From Paracoccaceae bacterium (GTDB taxonomy: Bacteria > Pseudomonadota > Alphaproteobacteria > Rhodobacterales > Rhodobacteraceae): a stretch of 64,000 nt of DNA. The notes beneath the pieces were generated by a model, which did no database searches, was not told the DNA's origin, and saw nothing but the letters and a program-made list of their open reading frames with translations. Shown piece by piece: positions 7,939-17,266 of this stretch; the stretch's first letter is position 1, and every line of letters starts with the position of its first letter. A program made the position numbers and the translations under genes. The stretch covers positions 34,756-98,755 of the forward strand of contig CANJQT010000002.1 of the NCBI GenBank assembly GCA_947476475.1. Direction: 5' to 3'.

Positions 7939-10182
7939 ATGGCAGGTTCGGGCGGGAAGAAGACCGGTTTGGTCGCAGACAAGCGCTATGCTGCAGAGCG
8001 TGCGCCGAAACCTGTGCCGAAGCCCAAGGCAGCAAAGACTGCGAAAGCTGCAAACAGGCGGCCTACGCGCACACGCCGAAGTGGCGGACCCGGCGGCGGG
8101 AATTTCATTTTTTCCTTTGTCGTTGGACTTCTGCGGCTTTTGCGGCGACTGATCTGGGGTTTGAGTTGGCGTGCCGGTCTGTTTGGTGGCCTGATCCTGT
8201 TTGGGTTCAGCTATTACTATTATGCTCAGCTACCTGATTACGATGCTCTGATCGACGCCCGGGCCCGAGGGTCGGTCACCTTGCTGGACCGGGATGGCAA
8301 GGTGTTCGCCTGGCGCGGAGAAACGTTCGGCGGGCAGGTTGATGTGGAAACCGTGTCGCCCTTCCTGCGCGATGCCGTAGTGGCGACCGAGGACAAGCGG
8401 TTCTACAGCCATTTCGGGATCAGCCCGCGCGGGATCGCCAGCGCGATCAGCATCAACATGTCCGAAGGGCGCGGCCCATTTGAAGGCAACGGCGGTTCGA
8501 CCATCACCCAGCAGCTGGCCAAGCTCCTCTGCCTTGGTGTGGACTATGATCCCAGGATCTGGAAAAGCGAGTCTGACTATGAAGATGATTGCCGAAGCGG
8601 CGGCCTGAAGCGCAAGCTGAAGGAAATCCCCTTCGCTTTCGCGCTTGAAGCGAAGTACGGAAAGAAAGGTGTTCTGTCGCTTTATCTCAACCGGGCTTAC
8701 CTGGGCGCGGGGGCGCGCGGATTCGAAGCGGCGGCGCAGCGCTATTTTGGCAAGTCGGCGGCCGACGTATCCCCTGCAGAAGCGGCCATGCTGGCGGGCC
8801 TGCTGAAAGCCCCGTCGAAATACGCGCCGACTTCGAACCTGCAACGCTCGCAGGACCGCGCCAGTGTCATCCTCGATCTGATGCATGAACAGGATTATCT
8901 GACGGACGCGCAATATCAGGAAGCCAAGGAAAACCCGGCGCGCCTATCCAAAGCTGCGCAGGCCCGTGCGGGCGGCTATTTTGCGGATTGGGTCATGGAA
9001 TCCGGCCCCGCCTTCCTGACCAACGACACGACCGAAGACGTGGTTATGCGCACGACACTTGACCAGAAGATCCAACGCGCCGCCGACGATGCGTTGAAGA
9101 CGGTTTTTTCCGCCAAGCTCAAGGAAGGCTCTAAGGCCGAAGCAGCGATTGTCGTCATGTCCCCCGATGGTGCTGTTCGGGCCATGGTGGGCGGGCGTCA
9201 GGCGCAGGCGACAGGGGCCTTCAACCGCGCAACCCAGGCGCTGCGCCAGGTCGGGTCCACCTTCAAACCCTTCGTCTACGCAGCAGCGCTGGATCTGGGG
9301 TATAATATGAATACGATAGTGGATGACGCGCCCGTCACCATCTATGTGCCCGGCTCCGGGGACTGGTCGCCCAAGAATTACGAACCTGAATTTCGTGGTC
9401 CGATCAGCCTGATCGAGGCACTGACCAATTCGATCAACACCGCAACCGTGCGCGTATCACAGTTGGCAGGGCTGGATGCCGTGCGGCAGGTGGCCAGCCA
9501 GTTTGGTTTTGCCCATGAATTGGCGCCGGGCCCCGCGGTAGTGCTGGGAGTGTCGGAGTCCACCTTGTTGGATATGACGGGGGCCTATGCCGGCATTCTC
9601 AATGGTGGATCGTCGGTCAAACCATATGGTCTGGTCGAACTGCGTATTCAGGGCGACGACGAAGCGCTTCTGGGTCAGGAGGGCGGCATTGGCGAACGGG
9701 TGATTTCGGAAGAAGCGGCCCATCAACTGACCTATATGATGACTCAGGTTGTTGAACGCGGCACCGGGCGGCGGGCCAGGCTGGACGGCTGGCAGGTGGC
9801 GGGCAAGACAGGCACCACGCAATCAGCGCGCGACGCCTGGTTCATCGGCTTTACCGCTGATTATGTGGTTGGGGTCTGGATGGGTTACGACAACAATGAG
9901 CCCCTGACCGGTGTGACGGGCGGCGGCATCCCTGCCGAAATCTGGCACCAGGTGATGGCCGACATCACCGCCGACATGGAGCCGAGCCCCCTACCTATGA
10001 TCCGCCCGGAAGAACTTCCAGCGTCCGCAGGGGCAGGGGCGGATGGATCGGTACCGACTGCTCCGTCCTTTCCCGGACAAATCTTCGATGCCACGGGCGG
10101 CGGCCAACCGCTGCCAGAGCAGCAACCGGCTGGCCAGACCTTGGGAGATGTGTTGATGAGCATCCTCAAAGGCGGCAACTGA
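7939..10182 (+). CDS. mrcA: Class A penicillin-binding protein (PBP1A-like)
   Basis: A bifunctional peptidoglycan glycosyltransferase/transpeptidase anchored in the inner membrane. After a basic, Lys/Arg/Pro-rich cytoplasmic tail and one TM helix (LFGGLILFGFSYYYY) comes the glycosyltransferase domain (ATEDKRFYSHFGI with catalytic Glu near 151; GGSTITQQLAK). The transpeptidase domain follows, with GSTFKPF (Ser440), SINTATV and the KTGT box (Lys623). An insert (LCLGVDYDPRIWKSESDYEDDCRSGG) sits after the QQLAK helix. I prefer ATG 7939 (AGAGG upstream, 747 residues); TTG 7852 or GTG 7897 are possible. The C-terminus is Pro/Gly-rich and ends before a terminator. PBP1A versus a PBP1B/1C-like role is inferred. 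Confidence 0.9.
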   Translation: MAGSGGKKTGLVADKRYAAERAPKPVPKPKAAKTAKAANRRPTRTRRSGGPGGGNFIFSFVVGLLRLLRRLIWGLSWRAGLFGGLILFGFSYYYYAQLPDYDALIDARARGSVTLLDRDGKVFAWRGETFGGQVDVETVSPFLRDAVVATEDKRFYSHFGISPRGIASAISINMSEGRGPFEGNGGSTITQQLAKLLCLGVDYDPRIWKSESDYEDDCRSGGLKRKLKEIPFAFALEAKYGKKGVLSLYLNRAYLGAGARGFEAAAQRYFGKSAADVSPAEAAMLAGLLKAPSKYAPTSNLQRSQDRASVILDLMHEQDYLTDAQYQEAKENPARLSKAAQARAGGYFADWVMESGPAFLTNDTTEDVVMRTTLDQKIQRAADDALKTVFSAKLKEGSKAEAAIVVMSPDGAVRAMVGGRQAQATGAFNRATQALRQVGSTFKPFVYAAALDLGYNMNTIVDDAPVTIYVPGSGDWSPKNYEPEFRGPISLIEALTNSINTATVRVSQLAGLDAVRQVASQFGFAHELAPGPAVVLGVSESTLLDMTGAYAGILNGGSSVKPYGLVELRIQGDDEALLGQEGGIGERVISEEAAHQLTYMMTQVVERGTGRRARLDGWQVAGKTGTTQSARDAWFIGFTADYVVGVWMGYDNNEPLTGVTGGGIPAEIWHQVMADITADMEPSPLPMIRPEELPASAGAGADGSVPTAPSFPGQIFDATGGGQPLPEQQPAGQTLGDVLMSILKGGN

Positions 10183-10189
10183 AACGAAA

Positions 10190-10222
10190 ACAGGCAGGGA
10201 TCGCGCCTGCCTGTCTTGCTTT
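10190..10222 (+). terminator. Terminator after the penicillin-binding protein gene
   Basis: A 9-bp perfect stem ACAGGCAGG / CCTGCCTGT with a 7-nt loop is followed by CTTGCTTT. It sits just after the stop codon, between convergent genes. Confidence 0.7.
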
Positions 10223-10240
10223 GTCGCGCCGAAATCCCGG

Positions 10241-10846
10241 TTAGCTTTGCGCCTTTAGCGCCGCTATCAGCTTGTTGATGTCCCCACGGTTCTTGTCCAG
10301 GATCGAACCTATCTCCGTCCGCTCTGCGGCCAACATGTTCACCCCTTCGATGATGATATTGAAGAACCGGTCCTGACCCGACTTGTCGAAAACATGCCAG
10401 CGCACCTCGAACGAGTTTTGCCCTTTCAACTTTGCGGTCGACACGACCTCGTAGAAGGTTTTCAAAGGATGCGCGTCTTGCACCTCGATCACGCCGCCGA
10501 TGAATTCCCGGAACCGGCGGCCATACTTCACCGCGATGTAGCGCTTGAACGCCTTGGTGAAGGCCGCCTTTTGTTCGGCGCTTGCCTTTTTGCCCTTTGG
10601 CCCAAGGGCGGACAGGGCAATATAATTCTCGTCGGCATAATGCGAAAAAATACCCTCGAAGTCGCGGAACATCTCGTTTTCCGAGCGTCCGGAATTGATA
10701 ACGCGGTTGATTTCGGCAATGAGTTTGTCGATCAGCGCGCGCGCCTCGTCAACATTCAGGGCCAACGACAGCTGGGGCATCAGGGTGACGGCAAGGGTCG
10801 CGGCGCCTAACGCACCAAAGCCACGACGGGACAGGTCACGGGGCAT
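10241..10846 (-). CDS. mlaC: MlaC-like phospholipid-binding periplasmic protein
   Basis: A periplasmic shuttle of the Mla system (MlaC/Ttg2D family), which carries phospholipids between the outer-membrane MlaA complex and the inner-membrane MlaFEDB transporter. The ATG at 10846 has GAGGA at good spacing and gives about 201 residues; the listed start at 10873 lies further inside mlaA. The signal peptide carries a twin-arginine (SRRGFGALGAATLAVTL), so Tat export is possible. The body shows the family pattern: FRDFEGIFSHYADENYIALSALG, KAFKRYIAVKYGRRFREF and FEVRWHVFDKSG. It overlaps the end of mlaA by 11 bp, so the two are coupled. The mlaFED genes are not in the window. Confidence 0.87.
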   Translation of the reverse strand: MPRDLSRRGFGALGAATLAVTLMPQLSLALNVDEARALIDKLIAEINRVINSGRSENEMFRDFEGIFSHYADENYIALSALGPKGKKASAEQKAAFTKAFKRYIAVKYGRRFREFIGGVIEVQDAHPLKTFYEVVSTAKLKGQNSFEVRWHVFDKSGQDRFFNIIIEGVNMLAAERTEIGSILDKNRGDINKLIAALKAQS

Positions 10847-11609
10847 AGGGGTCCTCATAGGGATCGGCCACATCTTCCTCTATGCCCAGTTCGTAGTGGC
10901 GGCTCTGAAGGAACAGAAGCCGCGCCTGAGCATAGCTGTCGGCGCTTTCATACAGGATGGATTCGTACGTGTCTGCGAACTGCTGACGATCACCCACCTT
11001 GGCGGTCAACCGTGCGAACGTGATATAGTTGGCCTCGCGCGGCGGGAAAAGGTTGTTCATCGGGTCGATGGCAATATCAACGATGGTACCGGCGAGATCC
11101 CGCTCGGTCGTGGGCCCTAGGAAAGGTGCCTCCAGATATGCCCCCTCGCCGACACCCCAGGTGTGCAGCGTTTCTCCAAAGTCTGCGCCCTCAGCCGGGA
11201 TTCCGATGGCGGTTGCAGGGTCAAATAGGCCGCCGATACCGACGGTCGTGTTGACCGCAAGACGAAGTGTATCCTGCAGTGCAGGCCCGGGTTTCAATTG
11301 CAACAGGTTGTTCACAATGGCGCTGGGCATGCCGACATTGTGGGAAAAGTTGCTGAAGCCCACAGCGACCGGTTTGGGGATCGTCGGCAGGATCCCCTTC
11401 GTTTCGTTATTGCCAAAAAAGAAGCGGTCAATCGCCAGGTTGAAGCGATGGACCTTGCGGTTGCCCGCCTCATAGGGATCGTTGAATTCCGAGTCGGCTT
11501 GCGGGCGGCTGCAACCGCTCAGACTGACTGCAACTGCCAGAACGGCAGCCAGCCCCGAAAGCGGTCTTTTGAAGGGCTTGCACAAAGGTTTCTTAAACAT
11601 ATCGCGCAT
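10836..11609 (-). CDS. mlaA: MlaA/VacJ outer-membrane lipoprotein
   Basis: An outer-membrane lipoprotein that removes mislocalised phospholipids from the outer leaflet. I start at ATG 11609 (MRDMFKKPLCK, GGAATT upstream); the long ORF to 11972 runs through the divergent transporter gene. A lipobox LSGC follows a hydrophobic stretch. Then comes the MlaA core NDPYEAGNRKVHRFNLAIDR, a VGMPSAIVNNLLQLKP segment, and DFGETLHTWGVGEGAYLEAPFLGPTTERDLAG. The tail is acidic (EEDVADPYEDPYAP). It is transcribed away from the secretion ABC gene and precedes mlaC. Confidence 0.92.
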   Translation of the reverse strand: MRDMFKKPLCKPFKRPLSGLAAVLAVAVSLSGCSRPQADSEFNDPYEAGNRKVHRFNLAIDRFFFGNNETKGILPTIPKPVAVGFSNFSHNVGMPSAIVNNLLQLKPGPALQDTLRLAVNTTVGIGGLFDPATAIGIPAEGADFGETLHTWGVGEGAYLEAPFLGPTTERDLAGTIVDIAIDPMNNLFPPREANYITFARLTAKVGDRQQFADTYESILYESADSYAQARLLFLQSRHYELGIEEDVADPYEDPYAP

Positions 11610-11725
11610 AATTCCACGATGGACGACTTGGTGCAGCCTTAAGAGCCGCGCGCGCAGCATGCAAGACGCACTTGGTCGAAGCTTGGTAAAGTGATGGTTT
11701 TCCGCTTCAGAAGGAAGAAGGCGCG

Positions 11726-13450
11726 ATGATTCAGCGCAACAGTTCCAGCGTGCCAATACTTTATGACGTGTTCTGGCGCTGCCGTGCGGCGTTGGCCTCA
11801 GCCGGTATTTTCTCGGCCTTCGTGAATCTGCTGATGCTGACTGGACCGATGTTTTCGATACAGATCTACGACCGGGTTCTGGCAAGTCGGTCGCAAGAAA
11901 CCCTGTTCGCGCTGATCTTGCTGGCCTGTTTTTTGTACACGCTTCTTTTCCTTCTTGAGACAGCGCGTGCATGGCTTATGACCCGGGTTGCTGCGCGGGT
12001 TCAGTCCGGGCTGGATGGCAGGTTGTTCGAATTGGTGCAATCGCGTGCGGGGGCCGGGGATATTGGCCCCCTGCGCGATCTGGAGGCCGTGCAAAGGGCG
12101 CTTGGATCCCCGGTGGCCCTTGCCGCGATGGACCTGCCTTGGGCCCCCATATTCCTGCTGGCAATCTTTGCACTGCATCCCTTCCTTGGGGTGATGGCCA
12201 TTATCGGCGGCACTTTGTTGCTGGTTCTGTCCTGGGCGCAGGGCCGGCTGTTGAATCACAGCGCGACGGAAGCCGCGAGGCAAACGCATTGCGCGGATCT
12301 TTTCGCCCAGCAATGCGTTGCCGCCGATGGTGCGGTGCGGGCTTTGGGCATGGGCCCTGGCAGTCTGGCGCGCTGGGGCACCCTAAGGAACTGCGGGCTT
12401 GCAGCGTCGGTTGCCTTGGCAGACGGGATGGCCTTGGCGGGATCGGCGGGCCGGGTCTTGCGGCTTTTTTTGCAGTCAGCCCTGCTGGCCGCAGGTGCCT
12501 GGCTGGTCATGGGTGGTCAGATTTCGGGCGGCGCGATGTTCGCCGCGTCGATCCTCATGGGGCGGGCCCTGGCCCCTGTCGAAGGATTGATCGCCGGATG
12601 GCCATCGGCACGCCGTGCGATTGCAGGATGGTCAGCCCTGGCGGATCTACTTGGGCGTGAAGCACGGCCTGCCGTTCAACACCTCCTGCCTGCCCCATGC
12701 CGCGAAGTTTTGGTCGAGGGCCTGACAGTTACGCCGCCCGGCGCGACCAGTCCCGGTCTGCAGGGCTTGTCATTTCAGCTTCCGGCGGGGAAGGTTCTGG
12801 GGGTAGTCGGGCCGTCTGGTTCGGGAAAATCGACCCTTATACGGGCCCTTTCAGGGGTTTGGACCACGTCCGAAGGTTGCATCAGGTTCGACGGGGCATC
12901 CTTTGATCAGTATTCTTCCGCCATTCTGGGCCGGGCCTTGGGCTATCTGCCGCAAACCCTGCGCCTGTTCGATGGAACTATCGCCGAAAATATAGCGCGG
13001 CTGGATGAGAACCCGCCGCCTGAGGCCGTGCGAGCGGCGGCCCACGCCGCAGGGCTGCATGAGCTGATCCTGTCCCTGCCGAATGGCTATGATACGCCGC
13101 TTTCCCGGGGTGGCGCTTCCTTGTCTGGAGGGCAAGTCCAGCGTATCGGTTTGGCTCGGGCCTTCTACGGCGCGCCATGGCTGTTGTTGCTGGATGAGCC
13201 GGAGACCGGTCTTGATGCTGAAGGTCAGGCCGCATTGATCCGCTCGATCCGTATCCATAAGGCACGTGGCGGTTCGGTCGTTCTGTCCGCACATCGCATG
13301 CAGATCTTGCGGGACTGCGACCTGATTCTTGCGCTGGATGGCGGTTTCTGCCGCGCATTCGGGCCACGCGAAAAGGTACTGACTGACCTGGGTACCCTGT
13401 CAGCCGGCTCATCACACCGCGCGAAGTTTATCGCCGGAGGCGCGGCATGA
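11726..13450 (+). CDS. Type I secretion system ABC transporter (PrtD family)
   Basis: A fused membrane/ATPase half-transporter (574 residues) of the PrtD/HlyB-like type I secretion family without a C39 domain. Several TM helices fill the first 300 residues (FSAFVNLLMLTGPMFSIQIYDRVLASRSQETL is typical). The nucleotide-binding domain follows: Walker A GPSGSGKST near residue 362-370, Q-loop YLPQTLRLFDGTIAENIAR, signature LSGGQVQR, Walker B LLLLDEPE, and the switch histidine in SAHR. The ribosome binding site GAAGGAAGAAGG is strong. The membrane-fusion partner overlaps downstream by ATGA. No RTX substrate or TolC gene is visible nearby, so the secreted cargo is unknown. Confidence 0.9.
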   Translation: MIQRNSSSVPILYDVFWRCRAALASAGIFSAFVNLLMLTGPMFSIQIYDRVLASRSQETLFALILLACFLYTLLFLLETARAWLMTRVAARVQSGLDGRLFELVQSRAGAGDIGPLRDLEAVQRALGSPVALAAMDLPWAPIFLLAIFALHPFLGVMAIIGGTLLLVLSWAQGRLLNHSATEAARQTHCADLFAQQCVAADGAVRALGMGPGSLARWGTLRNCGLAASVALADGMALAGSAGRVLRLFLQSALLAAGAWLVMGGQISGGAMFAASILMGRALAPVEGLIAGWPSARRAIAGWSALADLLGREARPAVQHLLPAPCREVLVEGLTVTPPGATSPGLQGLSFQLPAGKVLGVVGPSGSGKSTLIRALSGVWTTSEGCIRFDGASFDQYSSAILGRALGYLPQTLRLFDGTIAENIARLDENPPPEAVRAAAHAAGLHELILSLPNGYDTPLSRGGASLSGGQVQRIGLARAFYGAPWLLLLDEPETGLDAEGQAALIRSIRIHKARGGSVVLSAHRMQILRDCDLILALDGGFCRAFGPREKVLTDLGTLSAGSSHRAKFIAGGAA

Positions 13451-14733
13451 CTAACCCGCCGCTCTGGTCAGCGCGCTTGCCGTTGGTCCTTGGTTTCACC
13501 ACGCTTTTGGCCCTTTTTGTGGGTTGCTTTACCTGGTCGTCACTCATGCCGATTTCCGGCGCAGTCATTGCGGCTGGTAGCGTCGAAATGGCAGAAGGCC
13601 TACAGTCGGTCCAGCACCCCGACGGTGGCCGCGTCGCCGAGATATTCGTGACCGAGGGTGCGCGGGTAAATGCAGGACAGCTTTTGCTGCGCCTAGACGG
13701 CACAGCCACCCGCTCTGACCTTGTGGTGGTTGAAGCACGACTTGTCGAACGCCGTGCAGAACGCGCGCGCCTTGAGGCCGAACGTGACGGGCGAGACCGC
13801 ATCATTTTTCCGGAAACGCGCGCGGCCCAACTGGCGGCCCAACCGGACCTTGCCCGTCATGTCGCTGCACAAAACGCGCTGTTTGCGGCCAATGCCGCAG
13901 TTTCCCGTAGTCAACTGGGCCAAATCACCCGCCTTGTTGACCAAATCAACGAACAGGTGCGAGGGATTGACGCGCAGATCGGGGCCACCCAAGCCCAGAT
14001 CCGGCTTTTGCGGGCGGAACGTGGCCGCATGGCGCAGCTGGTCAGCAAAGACCTGATCCCGAAGGCGCGCCTGTTCGAACTTGACCGGGAACTTACCCGC
14101 GAAGTGGGGGCGCTCGGCAGCCTGCGCGCCAACCGCGCCGAAGTGTTGGCGCGCCGGGCCGAAGTAAATCTGGAGAGCCTGAGGCTGACATCGGCGCGCA
14201 GCGCCACAGCAAGCAGTGCGCTGAAAGTGCTGCTGGGTGAAGAGGAGGAGCTGTTAGAACGCCGACGGGCACTGATCCGCCAACTGGCGGCGTATGATCT
14301 GCGTGCGCCTTTGTCGGGGGTGGTTCTGGGTCTGCAGACGACATCGCCAGCTTCTGTTCTGCGCCCGGCTGAACCCGCCATGTACATTGTCCCGGACGAC
14401 GGCGCCTTTGTGGTGGAAGCCCGGATTTCCGCCACCGATATCGACCAGATCCGCCTCGGACAGCCCGCCCGCCTGCGCATTGGTGCTTTCGACGCCAATC
14501 TTATGCCTGACTTGGCCGGGACATTGGCATATGTCGCTGCGGATGCGCAGTCGGATCAGGCGGGAGGCGCACTCTCTTATCGGGTTAAGATTGAACTGAC
14601 GGGCCGACATACCACCCTCCTGCGATCCGGCATGCCGGTCGAGGTGTTCCTGACAACAGGTCCGCGCACCGCCCTCTCCTATCTTCTTGACCCGTTCACC
14701 CGTTCCTTCGGCCGCGTCTTCCGCGACGGCTGA
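13447..14733 (+). CDS. HlyD/PrtE-type periplasmic adaptor of type I secretion
   Basis: A membrane-fusion protein (428 residues) that links the ABC exporter to an outer-membrane TolC-like channel. It has one N-terminal TM helix (VLGFTTLLALFVGCFTW) and a first lipoyl half-motif (VQHPDGGRVAEIFVTEGARVNAGQLLLRLD). A long coiled-coil hairpin follows (about residues 90-270, rich in Ala/Arg/Glu/Leu). The second half-motif is LRAPLSGVVLGLQTTSPASVLRPAEPAMYIVPDDG, then a beta-barrel region ending RSGMPVEVFLTTGPRTALSYLLDPF. ATGA overlap with the ABC gene shows coupling. Confidence 0.9.
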   Translation: MTNPPLWSARLPLVLGFTTLLALFVGCFTWSSLMPISGAVIAAGSVEMAEGLQSVQHPDGGRVAEIFVTEGARVNAGQLLLRLDGTATRSDLVVVEARLVERRAERARLEAERDGRDRIIFPETRAAQLAAQPDLARHVAAQNALFAANAAVSRSQLGQITRLVDQINEQVRGIDAQIGATQAQIRLLRAERGRMAQLVSKDLIPKARLFELDRELTREVGALGSLRANRAEVLARRAEVNLESLRLTSARSATASSALKVLLGEEEELLERRRALIRQLAAYDLRAPLSGVVLGLQTTSPASVLRPAEPAMYIVPDDGAFVVEARISATDIDQIRLGQPARLRIGAFDANLMPDLAGTLAYVAADAQSDQAGGALSYRVKIELTGRHTTLLRSGMPVEVFLTTGPRTALSYLLDPFTRSFGRVFRDG

Positions 14734-14798
14734 CCCCCCTTTTCCCGCCCCCGTCCAACGGTTAGGTTGCGCGCAAAATGACAGTCGGAGGAACGGAC

Positions 14799-15263
14799 AT
14801 GACCGGAAAGATCGAAGCGCGGCTTGCGGAACTTGGGGTGGTTCTGCCTGACGCCCCCGCACCCGCCGCCAATTATGTGCCCTTCGTGCAGGTTGGCGAT
14901 CTTGTCTTTGTGTCAGGCCAGATCAGCCAGGATGCAAATGGCCTGATCAAGGGTCGTCTGGGCGCAGAACTGGATGCCGCCGCAGGTGCCGCCGCCGCCC
15001 GCCGCTGCGGGATCAGCCTGCTGGCGCAGGCCCGCGCCGCTTGCGCCGGCGACCTTGACCGGCTGGTGCGGGTGGTCAAGCTGACCGGCTTTGTCAATTG
15101 CACAACCGATTTCAGCGATCAGCCGAAGGTGATTAACGGCTGCTCCGATTTTCTGGTCGAAGTGCTGGGGGATGCTGGCCGCCATTCCCGTTCGGCAGTG
15201 GGCGCGCCCGCCTTGCCACTGGGCGTAGCGGTCGAAATAGAGGCAATCTTTCAGGTAAAATAA
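14799..15263 (+). CDS. RidA family protein (YjgF-like deaminase)
   Basis: A 154-residue RidA/YjgF fold protein. RidA hydrolyses reactive enamine/imine intermediates made by PLP enzymes; this longer subgroup is less well characterised. The ATG at 14799 has GGAGG seven bases upstream, better than the listed start at 14778. Conserved stretches are FVQVGDLVFVSGQISQDANG, LTGFVNCTTDFSDQPKVINGCSDFLVEVLGDAGRHSRSAVGAPALPLGVAVEIEAIF. The stop TAA overlaps the next ATG by one base, so it forms an operon with the glycerophosphodiesterase gene. Confidence 0.87.
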   Translation: MTGKIEARLAELGVVLPDAPAPAANYVPFVQVGDLVFVSGQISQDANGLIKGRLGAELDAAAGAAAARRCGISLLAQARAACAGDLDRLVRVVKLTGFVNCTTDFSDQPKVINGCSDFLVEVLGDAGRHSRSAVGAPALPLGVAVEIEAIFQVK

Positions 15264-16039
15264 TGCCCCAGCCCGTAGCCCTGCCGGAGGCCTTCCTGAC
15301 CTTGCCCATCGCGCACCGCGCCTACCATGACCGTGCTGCGCGCCGCCCGGAAAACTCCAGCGCGGCGGTGCGGGCAGCGGTTGCCGCAGGCTATGCGATC
15401 GAGATTGATATACAACCTTCGGCCGAAGGCGTGCCGATGGTTTTTCACGATTACGACCTGCGCCGCCTGACGGGCGTTCCGGGGCGGGTTCGCGGGCGCA
15501 CGGCCGCCGAGCTTGGGGCGTTGACGCTGCTGGACGATGACGAGGGCATTCCCACGCTTGCCGAGGTTCTGGCGATCATCGCTGGCCAGGTACCGCTCTT
15601 GATCGAGATCAAGGATCAGGACGGTGCCATGGGCAGAGCTGTCGGAGACCTGGAAAATGCCGTGGCCGAGGTGTTGAAAGCGTATCACGGCCCGGTCGCG
15701 CTTATGTCCTTCAACCCGCATTCGGTTGCGGCCTTGGCAAAGGCCGCGCCGCATCTGCCCCGCGGCCTGACGACCGGCGCCTACAGGCCCGATGACTGGC
15801 CGCTGTTGCCTGCCGAAGTTCGTGATCGCCTGCGCACGATTCCCGATCTGCAGCGCACCGGGTCCAGCTTCATCTCGCACGAGGCATCTGACCTGGGCCG
15901 CCCGCTGGTGGCGGCGCTCAGGGCGCAGGGCACGGCGATCCTCTGCTGGACGATCCGCTCGCCCGAGGCAGAGGCAAAGGCGCGCGCCGTGGCCCAGAAC
16001 ATCACGTTCGAAGGCTACGCCGCCCCTTTCGCGCCATGA
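15263..16039 (+). CDS. ugpQ: Glycerophosphodiester phosphodiesterase family protein
   Basis: A cytoplasmic GDPD-family hydrolase (258 residues, no signal peptide). It would cleave glycerophosphodiesters to glycerol-3-phosphate and an alcohol. The TIM-barrel signature is clear: IAHRAYHDRAARRPENSSAAVRAAVAAGYAIEIDIQPSAEGVPMVFHDYDLRRLTG, with the His/Glu/Asp metal and catalytic residues. LLIEIKDQDG and the C-terminal CWTIRSPEAE also fit. Note HRAYHDRAARRPENS in place of the commoner HRGx...PENT. It overlaps the RidA stop and is followed after 43 bp by an acyltransferase gene. UgpQ is the nearest named relative; the exact substrate is inferred. Confidence 0.88.
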   Translation: MPQPVALPEAFLTLPIAHRAYHDRAARRPENSSAAVRAAVAAGYAIEIDIQPSAEGVPMVFHDYDLRRLTGVPGRVRGRTAAELGALTLLDDDEGIPTLAEVLAIIAGQVPLLIEIKDQDGAMGRAVGDLENAVAEVLKAYHGPVALMSFNPHSVAALAKAAPHLPRGLTTGAYRPDDWPLLPAEVRDRLRTIPDLQRTGSSFISHEASDLGRPLVAALRAQGTAILCWTIRSPEAEAKARAVAQNITFEGYAAPFAP

Positions 16040-16082
16040 CCGTGACGGAGTCCCGGCTGGACTCTAGCTGCGTGGCGCGCCA

Positions 16083-17255
16083 ATGACCGCGCTGACGTTT
16101 CGCAACATACACGCGATATCTGATATTGCCGCCGCAGACTGGGACGCCTGCGCCAGCGACGATGCTGCCGACGGACGGCCCGAAAATCCTTTCACCACCC
16201 ACCGGTTCCTTGCCGCCCTTGAGTTGTCCGGATCGGTCGGCAAAGGCACCGGCTGGACGCCTTGCCACCTGATCGCCGACGTTGCGGGTCAGGTACTGGG
16301 GGTGATGCCGCTTTATGTGAAGACCCACAGCCAGGGCGAATACATTTTCGACCACAACTGGGCCGAGGCTTACCAGCGGGCGGGTGGGCGCTATTACCCG
16401 AAACTTCAGTGCGCCGTGCCCTTTACCCCGGTTACCGGCCGCCGGATACTGACGCGCCGCGACGCGCCCGAGGATCTGCCTTTGGCCCTGCTGAACGCTG
16501 CCGCTGACATGGCCGAAAGGGCGGGCCTTTCATCCCTGCATCTGACCTTTTGCACGAAAGAGGAATGCGCGATCGGGACGAAGGCAGGCCTTCTGCCACG
16601 CCTTACTCAGCAGTTCCACTGGCTCAACCAGGGTTACCGCAGCTTTGAAGATTTTCTCGCTCAGCTGGCCTCGCGCAAGCGCAAGGCAATTCGCAAGGAA
16701 CGTGCGCAGGCCCAGGCTTTCGGCGGCACGTTCCGGCGACTGACCGGCGACGATATCCGTGCAGATCATTGGGAGGCTTTCTGGGCTTTCTATCAGGATA
16801 CCGGTGCGCGCAAATGGGGCCACCCTTACCTGACCCGCAGGTTTTTCGACCTGATCCATCACACCATGCGCAATGATGTGCTTCTGGTTCTGGCCGAAAT
16901 CGATGGCCGCCCTATCGCCGGTGCCCTGAATTTCATCGGGAAAGACACGCTTTACGGCCGCTACTGGGGCTGCATCGAGGATCATCCCGGCCTGCATTTC
17001 GAATGCTGCTACTATCAGGCGATCGACCATGCGATCGACCAAGGCATGCTTCGCGTCGAAGCCGGGGCGCAGGGCGAACACAAACTGGCGCGCGGCTATC
17101 TGCCCGCCGAAACGCACTCGCTGCACTGGATCGCCGACGCAGGCTTCCGCAAGGCCATCGCCCGCTATCTTGATGCCGAACGCGCAGCCATCGGCGAGGA
17201 AATCACGTTGCTCACCGACTATGGCCCCTTCCGAAAGTCTGGCAATCCCGACTGA
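16083..17255 (+). CDS. GNAT/FemAB-like N-acyltransferase (COG3146)
   Basis: A 390-residue protein of the peptidogalycan biosynthesis/FemAB-like GNAT group (DUF482). Recognisable blocks are NPFTTHRFLAALELSGSVG, GWTPCHLIADVAGQVLGVMPLYVKTHSQGEYIFDHNWAEAYQRAGGRYYPKLQCAVPFTPVTGRR, FDLIHHTMRNDVLLVLAE, RPIAGALNFIGKDTLYGRYWGC and HFECCYYQAIDHAIDQGMLRVEAGAQGEHKLARGY. The acyl acceptor is not known. It follows the RidA-phosphodiesterase pair and may be co-transcribed with it. Confidence 0.87.
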   Translation: MTALTFRNIHAISDIAAADWDACASDDAADGRPENPFTTHRFLAALELSGSVGKGTGWTPCHLIADVAGQVLGVMPLYVKTHSQGEYIFDHNWAEAYQRAGGRYYPKLQCAVPFTPVTGRRILTRRDAPEDLPLALLNAAADMAERAGLSSLHLTFCTKEECAIGTKAGLLPRLTQQFHWLNQGYRSFEDFLAQLASRKRKAIRKERAQAQAFGGTFRRLTGDDIRADHWEAFWAFYQDTGARKWGHPYLTRRFFDLIHHTMRNDVLLVLAEIDGRPIAGALNFIGKDTLYGRYWGCIEDHPGLHFECCYYQAIDHAIDQGMLRVEAGAQGEHKLARGYLPAETHSLHWIADAGFRKAIARYLDAERAAIGEEITLLTDYGPFRKSGNPD

Positions 17256-17266
17256 TCTTTCATACT

